Assembly: GCF_005116575.1 (NCBI RefSeq)
Contig: NZ_SWCN01000011.1
Location: forward strand, 107,417-171,416
DNA from: Desulforhopalus sp. IMCC35007
GTDB lineage: Bacteria > Desulfobacterota > Desulfobulbia > Desulfobulbales > Desulfocapsaceae
Direction of reading: 5' to 3'
DNA: 64,000 nucleotides
Shown: positions 34,912 through 44,188 of the stretch, one piece after another
How positions within the stretch are numbered: position 1 is the first letter of the stretch
Layout of the letters: each line of letters opens with the position of its first letter
Notes under the pieces: generated by a model
The model's input: the letters and a program-made list of their open reading frames with translations, nothing else
Database searches by the model: none
Told to the model about the DNA's origin: nothing
Translations under genes and position numbers: made by a program

Positions 34912-37194
34912 TTACTGACGGTAGTACAGACTTGGACTTCCCATGGTCTGCAGTGCTTTATGCAGGTTACGCCGAAAGTCACGACGATCCCAGATGCCTT
35001 GGATATGTCCCCGTTTGAGGGCATTGCGAGCCGAATGATAATCGGGTGGAATATCATCACCGGTTGTTTCCCGTATGACTCGTGGTCCTGCAAAGCCGAC
35101 CCGGCTTGAACGGATTGCAAACTGATATGGGGAACAGCCAAGAAAAGATGCAACGGGCCCTGCGTAGGAATTATTGTCATAGACAACGAGGTATAAGCCG
35201 CCACTGTCTATGTATTCTCTCACCGCCATGGTGCATTTTGGCATTTGGGTCACCCCGAGGGTCCCTTCCTGGATCCTGATTCCTCCCGTTGTGTGTATGT
35301 AAGCGAGAAAAGGTCGTTTCTTTCGTTTTGCCAGGGCGCAGGCCTGGGCAAATTTCTCCCCCTCTGCAGACCCGACGGTGCCGTTACGGAAATCAGAATA
35401 GAGCATGGAAACGATGATCTGGATGCCATTAATTTTGGCATGAAAGGTCATGTTCCCCGAACGATTCCCTGTCTTGATCTGGGCACTTCGCAGTCGTTCT
35501 GTAAACCCTGTGTAATTCAGAGGGTTTCCAGAGGTAATATCGGTGTTAAAATGTCTGATGGAACCTGAGTCAAAAACGTTTTCCAGATACCACTGGTGCT
35601 CCAATGGGAAGTGGTGGCCACAGGTTTCGCAGACGCCTGCAAACTCACCGTAAAGGTCTGGTATCCAGAGATCTTTACAGCCCCGTTTTTCGGCGTTGGG
35701 GCAGCTTACGGTTTTATCGGAGTTTGCCAGAGGGCTGGTGTAGGTATCGGTTAATTCAAGTGGATCAACGCGCTGGGCAGGTGTTTCAGAGTTTCCGTTC
35801 GTCGCGGTATAAGCAATGAGGCGCTGGGGTTTTTCTTTTTTCTTTTTTCCCCACATGTCCATAAGAGCGTTGATTGGTTCGGTGATTCTTCGAAGCATAA
35901 CCGAACCTTCTCCGCTCACATCACTCATCACCTTTCTGACCTGACGTTTATGGTTTTTCATCACGTCATAGCGGAGTGTGTAGTAGACCTTTTCCGTTTT
36001 AACCTTGGCCAGATTGTATACACCCTCTTCCTGCTCGGCCTGCCCGGAAAAACCATTTTTTCCCATGGCATGATATTTCTTTGAACGGAGGGAAAGCAGT
36101 CGTTTTATCTCTTCCTTATTCAAATCCCATGGCAACTCGAGCTGAAGTTCTTCTTCGTTTGCAGGCTTGTGCTTCTTGCGTCTGATTTCGTAGGTACGAA
36201 GAGCGCTGAAACTTTTGGTTGAGAGAACCACCTTGTCAGTGGCTCTCAGCATTTCTGCACGAATTTTTGCAAAAAAGGCAAAATCATCTCGCCGCGCACC
36301 AAGAGGAGGCTCGTATATAATCCTGTCAATGGTCTTACGTTCAAGATTATCTTTAGCCGTGAGTTTCAAACGGTCGGCGCAGACTTCGATGAGTTCCTTG
36401 GGGACCTTGGCTCCTTCACGGATTTTACCCTCGATGGCCGCTGCACCTTCAGGGGAGATAACCGAATAATAACCGTGGGATGCCATGATTCGGTAGTCGG
36501 TAAGACCAATAGCCTCGGCTCCACCGGAACCACCCTCTGAAATCATAGAGATCATTGGAACACGTAGCTTGGTCATTGCATATATATTACGGGCAATCTG
36601 CTGCGCGGCACCGGACCCTTCCTCGACGGGATATGATCCTGGGGTAAAAATATAAAAGTGGATCGGGATCCCTTCCGTTTCTGCGACTTTCATATAGCGA
36701 AGGGCTTTCTCGTTTCCCTGGGGTTTACAGGAACCACCGTTACGAAACTCTTCCCCATGACCCGTCTCCTGACCGATAACCATGACAGAGGCAGTAATGG
36801 GTTTGTTTTTTATCCGTCTGGTGATGGTTGCTTTGGCGCAGATCATGGCCGGATCAACGTTTGCGTCCTCCTGACCACCGAGCTCAGTGTAATCCTCGTA
36901 GACATTTTCAAGGATGTCTTTGAGGCTGAAACGCTGGATACTTCTAACGATGCGCACCCTTTCCATCGGAGTGAGATGTTCTTCAGCCCGCTCTTCGAGA
37001 AAACTGATTGATTCATCAAGCTTTCTCAGCTCGCCAGCCAGCTTTTCTTTTGACTGTTCGTAGATGTTTTGTTTGAGATTTTCGCAGGTGATCTTGAAAC
37101 CGTCAAGGTTTCCCCAGTTGGAAAAATCTTTAATCTGGAGCAGATAGTTAATCCGCTCTTCAATTTTCAGCAGCTGTTTGAATAGTTCTTTCAT
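34912..37194 (-). CDS. Fused acetyl/acyl-CoA carboxylase carboxyltransferase (alpha-beta)
   Basis: Transfers the carboxyl group from carboxybiotin to acetyl-CoA (or another acyl-CoA), the first step of fatty-acid synthesis. The 760-residue chain joins both carboxyltransferase halves in reverse of the usual beta-alpha logic. An AccA-like half comes first (about 1-330: MVIGQETGHG, GSYPVEEGSGAAQQIARNIY, SEGGSGGAEAIG, SVISPEGAAAI), then a charged linker, then an AccD-like half (about 480-750) with a zinc-ribbon-like cluster (CPNAEKRGC then CETCGHHF) and a TTGGIRIQEGTLGVTQM segment. It starts 23 nt after the biotin carboxylase gene. No biotin carrier protein is encoded nearby. Acyl-CoA preference cannot be read from sequence. 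Confidence 0.88.
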   Translation of the reverse strand: MKELFKQLLKIEERINYLLQIKDFSNWGNLDGFKITCENLKQNIYEQSKEKLAGELRKLDESISFLEERAEEHLTPMERVRIVRSIQRFSLKDILENVYEDYTELGGQEDANVDPAMICAKATITRRIKNKPITASVMVIGQETGHGEEFRNGGSCKPQGNEKALRYMKVAETEGIPIHFYIFTPGSYPVEEGSGAAQQIARNIYAMTKLRVPMISMISEGGSGGAEAIGLTDYRIMASHGYYSVISPEGAAAIEGKIREGAKVPKELIEVCADRLKLTAKDNLERKTIDRIIYEPPLGARRDDFAFFAKIRAEMLRATDKVVLSTKSFSALRTYEIRRKKHKPANEEELQLELPWDLNKEEIKRLLSLRSKKYHAMGKNGFSGQAEQEEGVYNLAKVKTEKVYYTLRYDVMKNHKRQVRKVMSDVSGEGSVMLRRITEPINALMDMWGKKKKEKPQRLIAYTATNGNSETPAQRVDPLELTDTYTSPLANSDKTVSCPNAEKRGCKDLWIPDLYGEFAGVCETCGHHFPLEHQWYLENVFDSGSIRHFNTDITSGNPLNYTGFTERLRSAQIKTGNRSGNMTFHAKINGIQIIVSMLYSDFRNGTVGSAEGEKFAQACALAKRKKRPFLAYIHTTGGIRIQEGTLGVTQMPKCTMAVREYIDSGGLYLVVYDNNSYAGPVASFLGCSPYQFAIRSSRVGFAGPRVIRETTGDDIPPDYHSARNALKRGHIQGIWDRRDFRRNLHKALQTMGSPSLYYRQ

Positions 37195-37217
37195 TATAAA
37201 GCTATAGTAGTCCGGAC

Positions 37218-38621
37218 CTAGAATGCGAGGAGACGGCCCAGGTTATTTTTTAAATATTCAAGATTAGTGATAATCGCCTGCCCACTTGAATCTTCTCCAC
37301 GAATAACGGTTTCATCAATAAACTGAATCGCCTTTTGCTTTGCATCATCCATTGATTCACCCCAAACCAGCGCAAGGGCGAGGTTGGGATCAAAATCACT
37401 GGGGATTGGATATGGCCTGTCGGTCGGAACGTGGGTGTATACCGTCGACCATTCATGATCAGGAAAGGTGAATTCCTGGATGGTTCCAATCCATGGTGCA
37501 AAACCTCGTCGTGTGTCTTCGGCGACGATGCGAAGTTCTATGGCTGCACCCTGGAATTTTACCTGTTTCTGCTTGTAGCCGATTTTTTCCCCAAGGGCCA
37601 AGCGAATCTGCTCGCGGATAAGGTTCGGTTGCTTGCCGTCGATGTAACTGATACGCGCTGAAATATCATTTTCAACCTGAATTCGGGTGTTCACCTCCAG
37701 CAGGTAGGGTTGGCCTGATCGGCTGACAATCCATTCCCATGTTCCAACATTGTCATATTTTACATGGTTGGCAAGTTTGAGAGAATATTGAACGATCTGG
37801 TCGAGCACTTTTTTCTCATCAAAGTCGTAGTCAAAGCAGGACTTGTGAAATCCGGGTGCTGCTTCGACCCGTTTTTGTCGCCCTGTTGACTGGATGGTGC
37901 AGTTTCTCGAGCTGAAATGTAATCTTTCTCCGTGGGTGGAGCAGAGCAGCTGGACTTCCAGGTGGTTGTAATCCGTAAGGCATTGCTCAATGAGAACACC
38001 ACCATCGCCAAACTGTCTTTTGGCGTAACTCTGGAGTTGTCGGTATATCCTTCTGAACTGTTCTATCTCTGTAACCTCTTCTATCCCCATACCGCCACCA
38101 CCAGCTGCGGCCTTGATAAGGATTGAGGGGTTTTGGATGCCGTCCTCTATCTGGGTCTGCAGTAGCTGTGCAGCGATTTCTTCCGCCTCCATCTCATTGT
38201 AAATGGGGGCGTCCGTTCCAGGTATAGTTGGGATGCCGAGTTGATTGGCAACCCGTTTTGTGTTGATCTTGTCCCCAAGATCCCGGATAACTTCCCAGTT
38301 CGGACCGATAAAAATGAGAGAACGGTCTCTGACTGTGGCTCTTCTGGCAAAACGATAGTCTTCTGAGAAAAAACCGTAACCGGGATGAATGGCGGTACAA
38401 CCCGTATGATCTGCAACGGCAAAAAGATCATTTGGCTCGGTATAACTGGTGATTCTCCAGGCGTTCTGATCAGGACCACTGGTGATATTAGAGCGAACAT
38501 GTTCTGAATCCTTGTCCGCATCGGTGTATACAACTATATAATCGAGATCAAGATCCTTGCAGGCTTTCATGATCCGAATGGCAATTTCGCCTCTGTTGGC
38601 TATAAGAACCTTACCTTCCAA
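37218..38621 (-). CDS. accC: Biotin carboxylase subunit of acetyl/acyl-CoA carboxylase
   Basis: ATP-dependent carboxylation of biotin on a carrier protein. The 467 residues have the standard layout: KVLIANRGEIAIRIMKACKD, AIHPGYGFFSED, FIGPNWEVIRDLGDK, ATP-grasp glycine loop IKAAAGGGGMGI, and the catalytic region LEVNTRIQVEND (usually NTRLQVEH, so the His is replaced by Asn here). The family's RVAEDP-type motif reads LRIVAEDTRRGF. The start is TTG at 38621, with GAGGA 5 nt upstream. It forms an operon with the carboxyltransferase. The atypical motifs set it apart from housekeeping AccC, and a propionyl- or other acyl-CoA role remains open. Confidence 0.88.
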   Translation of the reverse strand: MEGKVLIANRGEIAIRIMKACKDLDLDYIVVYTDADKDSEHVRSNITSGPDQNAWRITSYTEPNDLFAVADHTGCTAIHPGYGFFSEDYRFARRATVRDRSLIFIGPNWEVIRDLGDKINTKRVANQLGIPTIPGTDAPIYNEMEAEEIAAQLLQTQIEDGIQNPSILIKAAAGGGGMGIEEVTEIEQFRRIYRQLQSYAKRQFGDGGVLIEQCLTDYNHLEVQLLCSTHGERLHFSSRNCTIQSTGRQKRVEAAPGFHKSCFDYDFDEKKVLDQIVQYSLKLANHVKYDNVGTWEWIVSRSGQPYLLEVNTRIQVENDISARISYIDGKQPNLIREQIRLALGEKIGYKQKQVKFQGAAIELRIVAEDTRRGFAPWIGTIQEFTFPDHEWSTVYTHVPTDRPYPIPSDFDPNLALALVWGESMDDAKQKAIQFIDETVIRGEDSSGQAIITNLEYLKNNLGRLLAF

Positions 38622-38813
38622 ACTGTTCCTCGTTCGTCAAAATGAAAATGAAGTGGATAGCGTTTCGTCACTTTCTTGTAGATACACAACATACATACAG
38701 TGCACCTCTTCTTCTAAAATCGACGCTACTATAGTCACGTGATGTCAATTAGAAAAGAAAAAATGTGCTGAGGTGCGCGGTTTTGCATTGAACCAGGTCC
38801 GGATTTGTCAGGC

Positions 38814-39062
38814 ATGCTTTTTCTTCTTGACACCGTTGATCTTTTTAAAAACCGTTTTCAAATCGAAAGATTTGTTCTGTTATGTTTGATTTTTTTGTAT
38901 CTCATGTTAATAGTAGTCCTGATATTCGTTAAACCTTTGAGAGAATTCATTCCGGTACATGGGAAGGAAGCCGGGACAAGTATCTTAAGACAGATTGTTT
39001 ACTTTTTTTTAAAAAACAAGAATTCAGTTTGCGAGGTAGTAAAAAAGGTTACGATCCCCTGA
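38814..39062 (+). CDS. Possible small single-pass membrane protein
   Basis: An 82-codon frame from ATG 38814 (TTG 38805 is an alternative). One strong hydrophobic segment, FVLLCLIFLYLMLIVVLIFV, is followed by a basic C-terminus. Shine-Dalgarno is weak (CAGG) and I recognise no family. It lies between the divergent biotin carboxylase and corC genes. The rest of 38622-39200 shows nothing I can support beyond expected promoters. Confidence 0.25.
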   Translation: MLFLLDTVDLFKNRFQIERFVLLCLIFLYLMLIVVLIFVKPLREFIPVHGKEAGTSILRQIVYFFLKNKNSVCEVVKKVTIP

Positions 39063-39200
39063 ATTTGAGTTCGACCTGTTCTCAAAAGGAATTTATTAAC
39101 CAAAAAATGTCATAGAGAGAAGAGGCACTCCTTGCTGTGTGGCCTGCACATCTTTCTTGTAATTTACCCCCAATCGGAATAGCTGCAGTACTGGTTTTCA

Positions 39201-40079
39201 ATGGACAAAGAACATACATCTGAAGGAGAGGACGCTGATCAGGATAAGGGCTTTTTTAATAAACTCTTATCATTGATTGATTTTCGCAAACCGGGAACCA
39301 AGGAAGATCTAGACCTTGAGATACAGGAACTGCTTGAGGAAGGCGAGGAGCACGGGTTAATTTCCCCTCTTGAGGAGAGGATGATCAATTCGATTCTCGA
39401 ATTCAGAGAAACGGACGCCTCTGAGATCATGACTCCAGCAGCTGAAGTGGTATCCTTTGATATCGCTTCCCCCATGTCAGAGCTCATCAAAATCGTTATT
39501 GAATCCGGTTTTACCCGGATTCCGATCTATAAAGAAAATCCCGATCAGGTCATTGGTGTGATTCACGCCAAAGATCTCCTGCGGCTATGTGCCAGACCAA
39601 ATCCGCAGCCGGATGATCTTTCCGACTATCTGCGGCCGGTTTATTTTATTGGAGAACATAAACTCATCGTCGATCTCCTGCGTGAATTTCAAAAGCGTAA
39701 AGTGCACATGGCCATGGTCACCGATGAGTTCGGAACGATGCGCGGCCTCATTACCCTTGAAGATATATTAGAAGAAATCGTGGGTGAGATCGATGACGAA
39801 TATGACGATGATGAAGAGGAGCATACCCTCGATATTATTGATGAAGGTACTGTCGAGGTCCACGGTTGGGCTGAAATTGAAAAAATAGAGGATTATTTTC
39901 ATAAAGAAATGCCTGACGGGCCGTTTGAATCAGTTGGCGGCCTTGTGATTCATATCCTTGGCCGCCTTGCCCTGACCGGTGATCGGGTCGAGGCTGCAGG
40001 TTTACAGTTTGAGGTCATCAGTGCCAGTACAAGAAAGATCAAGAAGATTCGTGTCACCCGCCTTCCGGAGGGTGTATAA
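39201..40079 (+). CDS. corC: CorC/HlyC family CBS protein
   Basis: A 292-residue soluble protein of the short CorC (YbeX) type, without the membrane CNNM domain. An acidic N-terminus precedes EERMINSILEFRETDASEIMTPAAEVVSF, a CBS pair (about 75-190: GFTRIPIYKENPDQVIGVIH, AMVTDEFGTMRGLITLEDIL) and the C-terminal transporter-associated CorC_HlyC domain (about 205-290: VEVHGWAEIEKIEDYF, SVGGLVIHILGRL). Its stop is 3 nt before lnt, the same order as ybeX-lnt in E. coli. Linked in the family to Mg/Co homeostasis and membrane integrity. Confidence 0.93.
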   Translation: MDKEHTSEGEDADQDKGFFNKLLSLIDFRKPGTKEDLDLEIQELLEEGEEHGLISPLEERMINSILEFRETDASEIMTPAAEVVSFDIASPMSELIKIVIESGFTRIPIYKENPDQVIGVIHAKDLLRLCARPNPQPDDLSDYLRPVYFIGEHKLIVDLLREFQKRKVHMAMVTDEFGTMRGLITLEDILEEIVGEIDDEYDDDEEEHTLDIIDEGTVEVHGWAEIEKIEDYFHKEMPDGPFESVGGLVIHILGRLALTGDRVEAAGLQFEVISASTRKIKKIRVTRLPEGV

Positions 40080-40082
40080 TTA

Positions 40083-41642
40083 GTGGCCTTTTTTCTCAGT
40101 AAAAATTTTTACCTGGCGGCTCTGACGGGCCTCCTTTTATGGGTTTGTTTTCCCGGTGGTGTTGGGCTGTGGCCTCTTGTATTTGTTGCCCTCATTCCTT
40201 TTTTCTTTCTTCTGCATGAAAACTCGTTGAGATCGACTGTTTTAGCAGGACTTGTCTGTGGAATGGGGCATTATCTTACACTGCTCTACTGGGTGGTGAT
40301 CGTCCTTGGTAAATATGGCGGTCTTGGCTGGTTTATTTCTCTCCAGGGATTGGTGTTGCTAGCCCTCTACATGAGTTTTTATCTCATTGTTTTTGCAGTG
40401 TTAGCGCGAATCTTCTTAACGGCTCTGCCTTCATTTCTTTCCTTGTGGCTGCTGCCTTCTCTTTGGGTCGGTATTGACTGGTTGCGTGGAGCCTTTCTCA
40501 CGGGTTTTCCCTGGATGGATATTGGCTACAGTCTGTTCGAGGTGCCTGTTCTCATTCAGATCGCCGATCTCGGCGGTCATCATGCCGTGAGTTTTCTGAT
40601 TGTCTTTGTAAATACCCTGTTATTCTTTCTTCTGGAGCGCAGGTTGACCTTGCAGCGGAGCGTGTTGCTGCTTCCTGGTCTGGTTTTTCTTGTAGCTGTT
40701 GCCTTGTATTCGGGAAAACGCTCAGCGCAGCTCGAAGAACTTCTTCGTCAAAACACAGTACAGAAAGTGAGTGTTGGTGTGGTGCAGGGAAATATCAGGC
40801 AGGACCAGAAATGGTCTGCGGAGTTGCAGGAAAAAACCGTTCTGACCTATACAAACCTGTCAAAAACACTGTTTGAAGGCAATTCTCCCGATTGTATCAT
40901 CTGGCCGGAGACAGCGCTGCCCTTTTATCCGCCCTCAAGCGAGCTGATGGGGCCTTTGTTTGATTTCACACACCAATTCCAGACGATGGTTCTGACCGGA
41001 GCTCCCTGGTATGAAATTATCGATCGTAAGGCAAAGAAAATAAAATTTTTTAACAGTGCCGTGTTGCTTGGCACTGAGGGACAGATTCAGGGCAAGTATT
41101 ACAAAACACATCTGGTGCCGTTTGGAGAGTACGTCCCCTTTAAAAAGTTACTGCCTTTTCTTGCCCCTCTTGTTGAGGCGGTGGGTGATTTTACTCCCGG
41201 TGAAATTGAAAAACCGGTGGCATTTGACAAGGCCCGGGCGGGAATACTGATCTGTTTCGAATCCGTTTTTCCGGGTCTCAGCCGCAGGTGGGTGGAAGCC
41301 GGTGCAAATATTCTGGTTAATTTGACGAATGACGCCTGGTATGGTAAGTCGAGTGCCCCCGTTCAGAGTCTTGCGATGACCGTTTTTCGAGCTGTGGAGA
41401 CGAGACGCAGTATTGTTCGTTCGGCCAATACGGGAATTTCCGCTTTTATCACTCCTTTGGGAGAGATAGACAAAGCGTCTGAGATTTTCGTGCCCTGGGC
41501 TGATAAGGCAACTGTGGCCCTCTATAATGAAAAAACGGTATGGGTCCGTTACGGGCACTATTTTCCTTTTGCTTGCCTGGCTTTTGTGGGTTTGGGGCTG
41601 TTACTTTCAGGCAGAGTGATGAAAAATTCGGATCTTGACTGA
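40083..41642 (+). CDS. lnt: Apolipoprotein N-acyltransferase
   Basis: Adds the third acyl chain to lipoproteins in the inner membrane. 519 residues with about six to eight N-terminal hydrophobic segments followed by a periplasmic nitrilase-type domain. The catalytic triad is visible: Glu in IIWPETALP, Lys in GKYYKTHLVPFGEYVPF and Cys in GILICFESVFP. LVNLTNDAWYGKSSAPVQSL and ARSANTGIS-like VRSANTGIS are also standard. GTG start at 40083, 3 nt after corC. Consistent with lipoproteins such as the LemA-like protein at 57123. Confidence 0.96.
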   Translation: MAFFLSKNFYLAALTGLLLWVCFPGGVGLWPLVFVALIPFFFLLHENSLRSTVLAGLVCGMGHYLTLLYWVVIVLGKYGGLGWFISLQGLVLLALYMSFYLIVFAVLARIFLTALPSFLSLWLLPSLWVGIDWLRGAFLTGFPWMDIGYSLFEVPVLIQIADLGGHHAVSFLIVFVNTLLFFLLERRLTLQRSVLLLPGLVFLVAVALYSGKRSAQLEELLRQNTVQKVSVGVVQGNIRQDQKWSAELQEKTVLTYTNLSKTLFEGNSPDCIIWPETALPFYPPSSELMGPLFDFTHQFQTMVLTGAPWYEIIDRKAKKIKFFNSAVLLGTEGQIQGKYYKTHLVPFGEYVPFKKLLPFLAPLVEAVGDFTPGEIEKPVAFDKARAGILICFESVFPGLSRRWVEAGANILVNLTNDAWYGKSSAPVQSLAMTVFRAVETRRSIVRSANTGISAFITPLGEIDKASEIFVPWADKATVALYNEKTVWVRYGHYFPFACLAFVGLGLLLSGRVMKNSDLD

Positions 41643-41748
41643 GATGTATCTATAATTAATTTTGACTTTCATGCCTGTTGCAGAATAGACAACAGGCCGG
41701 ATTACTGGGTTAAGTCGAAGAACAAATGAATGTGTAAGGGAGTATATT

Positions 41749-42859
41749 ATGGCCATTGAAACAGGTGCTGCGGTATCCAAACAAAAAATTGGGGAGTTAA
41801 AAGTTCGTTTACTTACCCTGAAGGAGCATCTTTGACTTAGCCAGGAAAAGAGAGCGTCTGGAAGAATTGGAGCGGCAAACCCTGGCTCCTGGCTTCTGGA
41901 ACGATACAGATACCGCCCAGGTTGTTCAAAAAGAACTTGGTCAGATGCAGGAAGTCGTAGATAGCTGGGATTCTCAGTGGAAAGAGCTGGAGGACACTGA
42001 ACTTTTTCTTGAAATGGTTGTGGAGGAAAAGGACCCTGAACTGGAAAATGAGATTGCTGAAAAGCTGGTGACTTTTGATGGGCATTTAGCCCAGGCCGAG
42101 CTTGAGTGTATGTTCAATGGAGAACATGATTTCTCAAATGCAATGGTGGCAATTCATGCCGGAGCAGGCGGGACAGAGGCTCAGGACTGGGTCGGTATTC
42201 TCATGCGGATGTATCTTCGCTGGGCTGAGACCAGAGGGTTTAAAACCTCAATTCTCGACTATCTGGCAGGCGACGAGGCCGGGGTGAAAAGTGTTACTAT
42301 CATGTTTACCGGACGTTATGCATACGGCTATTTACGTTCGGAACTTGGTATTCATCGATTAGTTAGAATATCACCATTTGATGCAAGTGGTCGCAGACAC
42401 ACCTCTTTTGCCTCTGTGATGGTTATGCCGGAGCTTGATGATTCTATCAACGTTGAAATAGATGACAAGGACCTTCGTATTGATACCTACCGCGCAAGTG
42501 GTTCAGGCGGTCAGCATGTCAATAAGACCGATTCTGCCATCCGGATTACTCACCTGCCCACCGGGGTTGTGGTTCAGTGCCAGAACGAGCGTTCCCAGCA
42601 CAGGAATAAAGACACCGCCATGAAAATGCTGGCGGCGCAGCTGTATGAGCTGGAAAAGCAGAAGAATGCAGAGCGTCAGGAAGGTCTGTCCGGAGATAAA
42701 AAAGGTATTTCCTGGGGAAGTCAGATCAGGTCGTATGTACTGCAGCCCTATCGTATGATCAAAGATCATCGATCAGACTACGAAACGGGCAACGTTGATG
42801 CTGTGCTGGATGGCAACCTTGATCCGTTTATCAAGGCGTATCTGCTGCTGGGCAAATAA
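41749..42859 (+). CDS. prfB: Peptide chain release factor 2 (programmed +1 frameshift)
   Basis: Releases peptides at UGA and UAA. The gene is split: ATG 41749 (SD AAGGGAG at 41736-41742, 6 nt spacing) opens 28 codons ending CTT TGA at 41830-41835. Reading then slips +1 to GAC at 41834 and continues to 42859, giving a 369-residue protein (E. coli RF2: 365). The joined sequence LKEHL-DLARKRERLEELERQ matches RF2 across the slip. SPF (RISPFDASG) confers UGA specificity, and GGQ (GSGGQHVNKTDSAIRITH) triggers hydrolysis. Third gene after corC and lnt. Annotation from 41867 alone would miss the N-terminus. Confidence 0.97.
41821..41836 (+). promoter_or_regulatory. prfB autoregulatory +1 frameshift site
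   Basis: An internal Shine-Dalgarno-like AAGGAG (41821-41826), 3 nt spacer CAT, then CTT TGA C. This is the canonical arrangement in which slow termination at UGA, when RF2 is scarce, lets tRNA-Leu slip from CUU to UUU and restores the full-length frame. Confidence 0.95.
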
Positions 42860-42917
42860 ACTGCCCCACTCGGTTACTGTGTCTTGGCCTTGTGTGCCTG
42901 ATACAGAGAGGCTAAGA

Positions 42918-42957
42918 CAACAAAGGCCGACTCTTACCTAAGAGTCGGCCTTTGTTG
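42918..42957. terminator. Bidirectional terminator between prfB and ald
   Basis: CAACAAAGGCCGACTCTTA (42918-42936) and TAAGAGTCGGCCTTTGTTG (42939-42957) form a perfect 19-bp inverted repeat with a 2-nt centre, so the real loop opens a few more bases. TTTGTTGTT closes the plus-strand side. It lies between convergent genes and can serve both. Confidence 0.85.
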
Positions 42958-42980
42958 TTACTGCAGGTGGGAATTAAGAA

Positions 42981-44096
42981 TTACTTCAGCACCTCAGCTG
43001 CTGGGGTGTAGTCGAGACCGAAAGCGTCTGCAACACCTTTGTAGGTAACCTTCCCTTCAACAACGTTGAGTCCGCGTGCGATCTCAAGATTTTCGATAGC
43101 AGCCTTTTTCCAGCCTTTATTGGCAATTGCTACAGCATATGGAAGGGTTGCGTTGGTGAGTGCCAGTGTAGATGTTTTTGCAACGGCACCAGGCATGTTG
43201 GCAACGCAATAGTGAACAACACCATCAATGATATAGGTTGGCTCAGCGTGGGTGGTTGCTTTGGAGGTTTCGATACATCCGCCTTGATCAATGGCAACGT
43301 CAACGATCACGGAGCCATCTTTCATGTCTTTGAGCATATCTTTGGTGATCAGCTTAGGAGCTTTAGTACCAGGGATAAGTACAGCACCGATAACGAGATC
43401 AGCCTTGGTGACATATTGTCTTAAGATTGCAGGGTTTGACATTATAGGGAATACATTTGCTGGCATAACGTCGTCTAGGTATGCGAGTCTTTCGAGGTTT
43501 GTATCAAGAATGTAAACCTGAGCGCCAAGGCCAGCTGCCATTTTTGCAGCATTAATACCAACAACACCACCACCGATAACAACGACAGTTGCAGGAGCAA
43601 CACCTTTAACACCACCAAGCAGAATGCCCATACCGCCCTGTGGCATTTCCAGGTATTTTGCGCCTTCCTGTGCGGCCATACGACCCGCTACTTCACTCAT
43701 AGGTATGAGAAGTGGCAGGGAGCCATCTTCTTTTTCGATGGTTTCATAGGCGATATTGATGGATTTTGCTTTGATGAGAGCTTCAGTCTGTGGAAGGTCG
43801 GCTGCGAGGTGCAGATAGGTGAACACTATTTGTCCTTCACGAATCATACCGTACTCAGAAGGCTGTGGCTCTTTAACGTGCATAACCATGTCACAGGCAG
43901 CATATACCTCTGCTGGAGTGGCAGCAATAGATGCACCTGCTGCAACGTAGTCAGCATCGGGATAACCTGCACCTGCACCCGCATCTTTTTCAACGATTAC
44001 CTTGTGACCGTTTGCAATCATGGTTGCAACGCCGGTAGGTACCATACAGACTCTTTTCTCGAGTACTTTTATTTCTTTTAAAATTCCAACAATCAT
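42981..44096 (-). CDS. ald: Alanine dehydrogenase
   Basis: NAD-dependent interconversion of L-alanine and pyruvate plus ammonia. The 371-residue length is typical. Motifs: MIVGILKEIKVLEKRVCMVP, YLHLAADLPQTEALI, AYETIEKEDGSLPLLIPMSE, NAD-binding VVIGGGVVGINAAKMAAGLGA followed by the acidic residue in ILDTN, and VDVAIDQGGCIETSKATTH. A Lrp/AsnC regulator gene lies 92 nt upstream on the same strand, and the motif at 44164-44178 precedes ald, so control by that regulator is likely. Confidence 0.96.
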   Translation of the reverse strand: MIVGILKEIKVLEKRVCMVPTGVATMIANGHKVIVEKDAGAGAGYPDADYVAAGASIAATPAEVYAACDMVMHVKEPQPSEYGMIREGQIVFTYLHLAADLPQTEALIKAKSINIAYETIEKEDGSLPLLIPMSEVAGRMAAQEGAKYLEMPQGGMGILLGGVKGVAPATVVVIGGGVVGINAAKMAAGLGAQVYILDTNLERLAYLDDVMPANVFPIMSNPAILRQYVTKADLVIGAVLIPGTKAPKLITKDMLKDMKDGSVIVDVAIDQGGCIETSKATTHAEPTYIIDGVVHYCVANMPGAVAKTSTLALTNATLPYAVAIANKGWKKAAIENLEIARGLNVVEGKVTYKGVADAFGLDYTPAAEVLK

Positions 44097-44163
44097 TACG
44101 ATCTCCTTTGATGTGGGTGAAATGGTTTTTTTGTTCGCTGTTGATCCTGAAAGTCAGAATTGC

Positions 44164-44178
44164 TTGTGAACATGTAAA
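44164..44178 (+). promoter_or_regulatory. Candidate Lrp-family site upstream of ald
   Basis: TTGTGAACATGTAAA matches 13 of 15 positions of TTGTGAATACGTAAA at 44656-44670 upstream of the regulator gene. It lies in the 92-bp gap before ald. Regulator binding is inference. Confidence 0.45.
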
Positions 44179-44188
44179 CCCGACTTGC

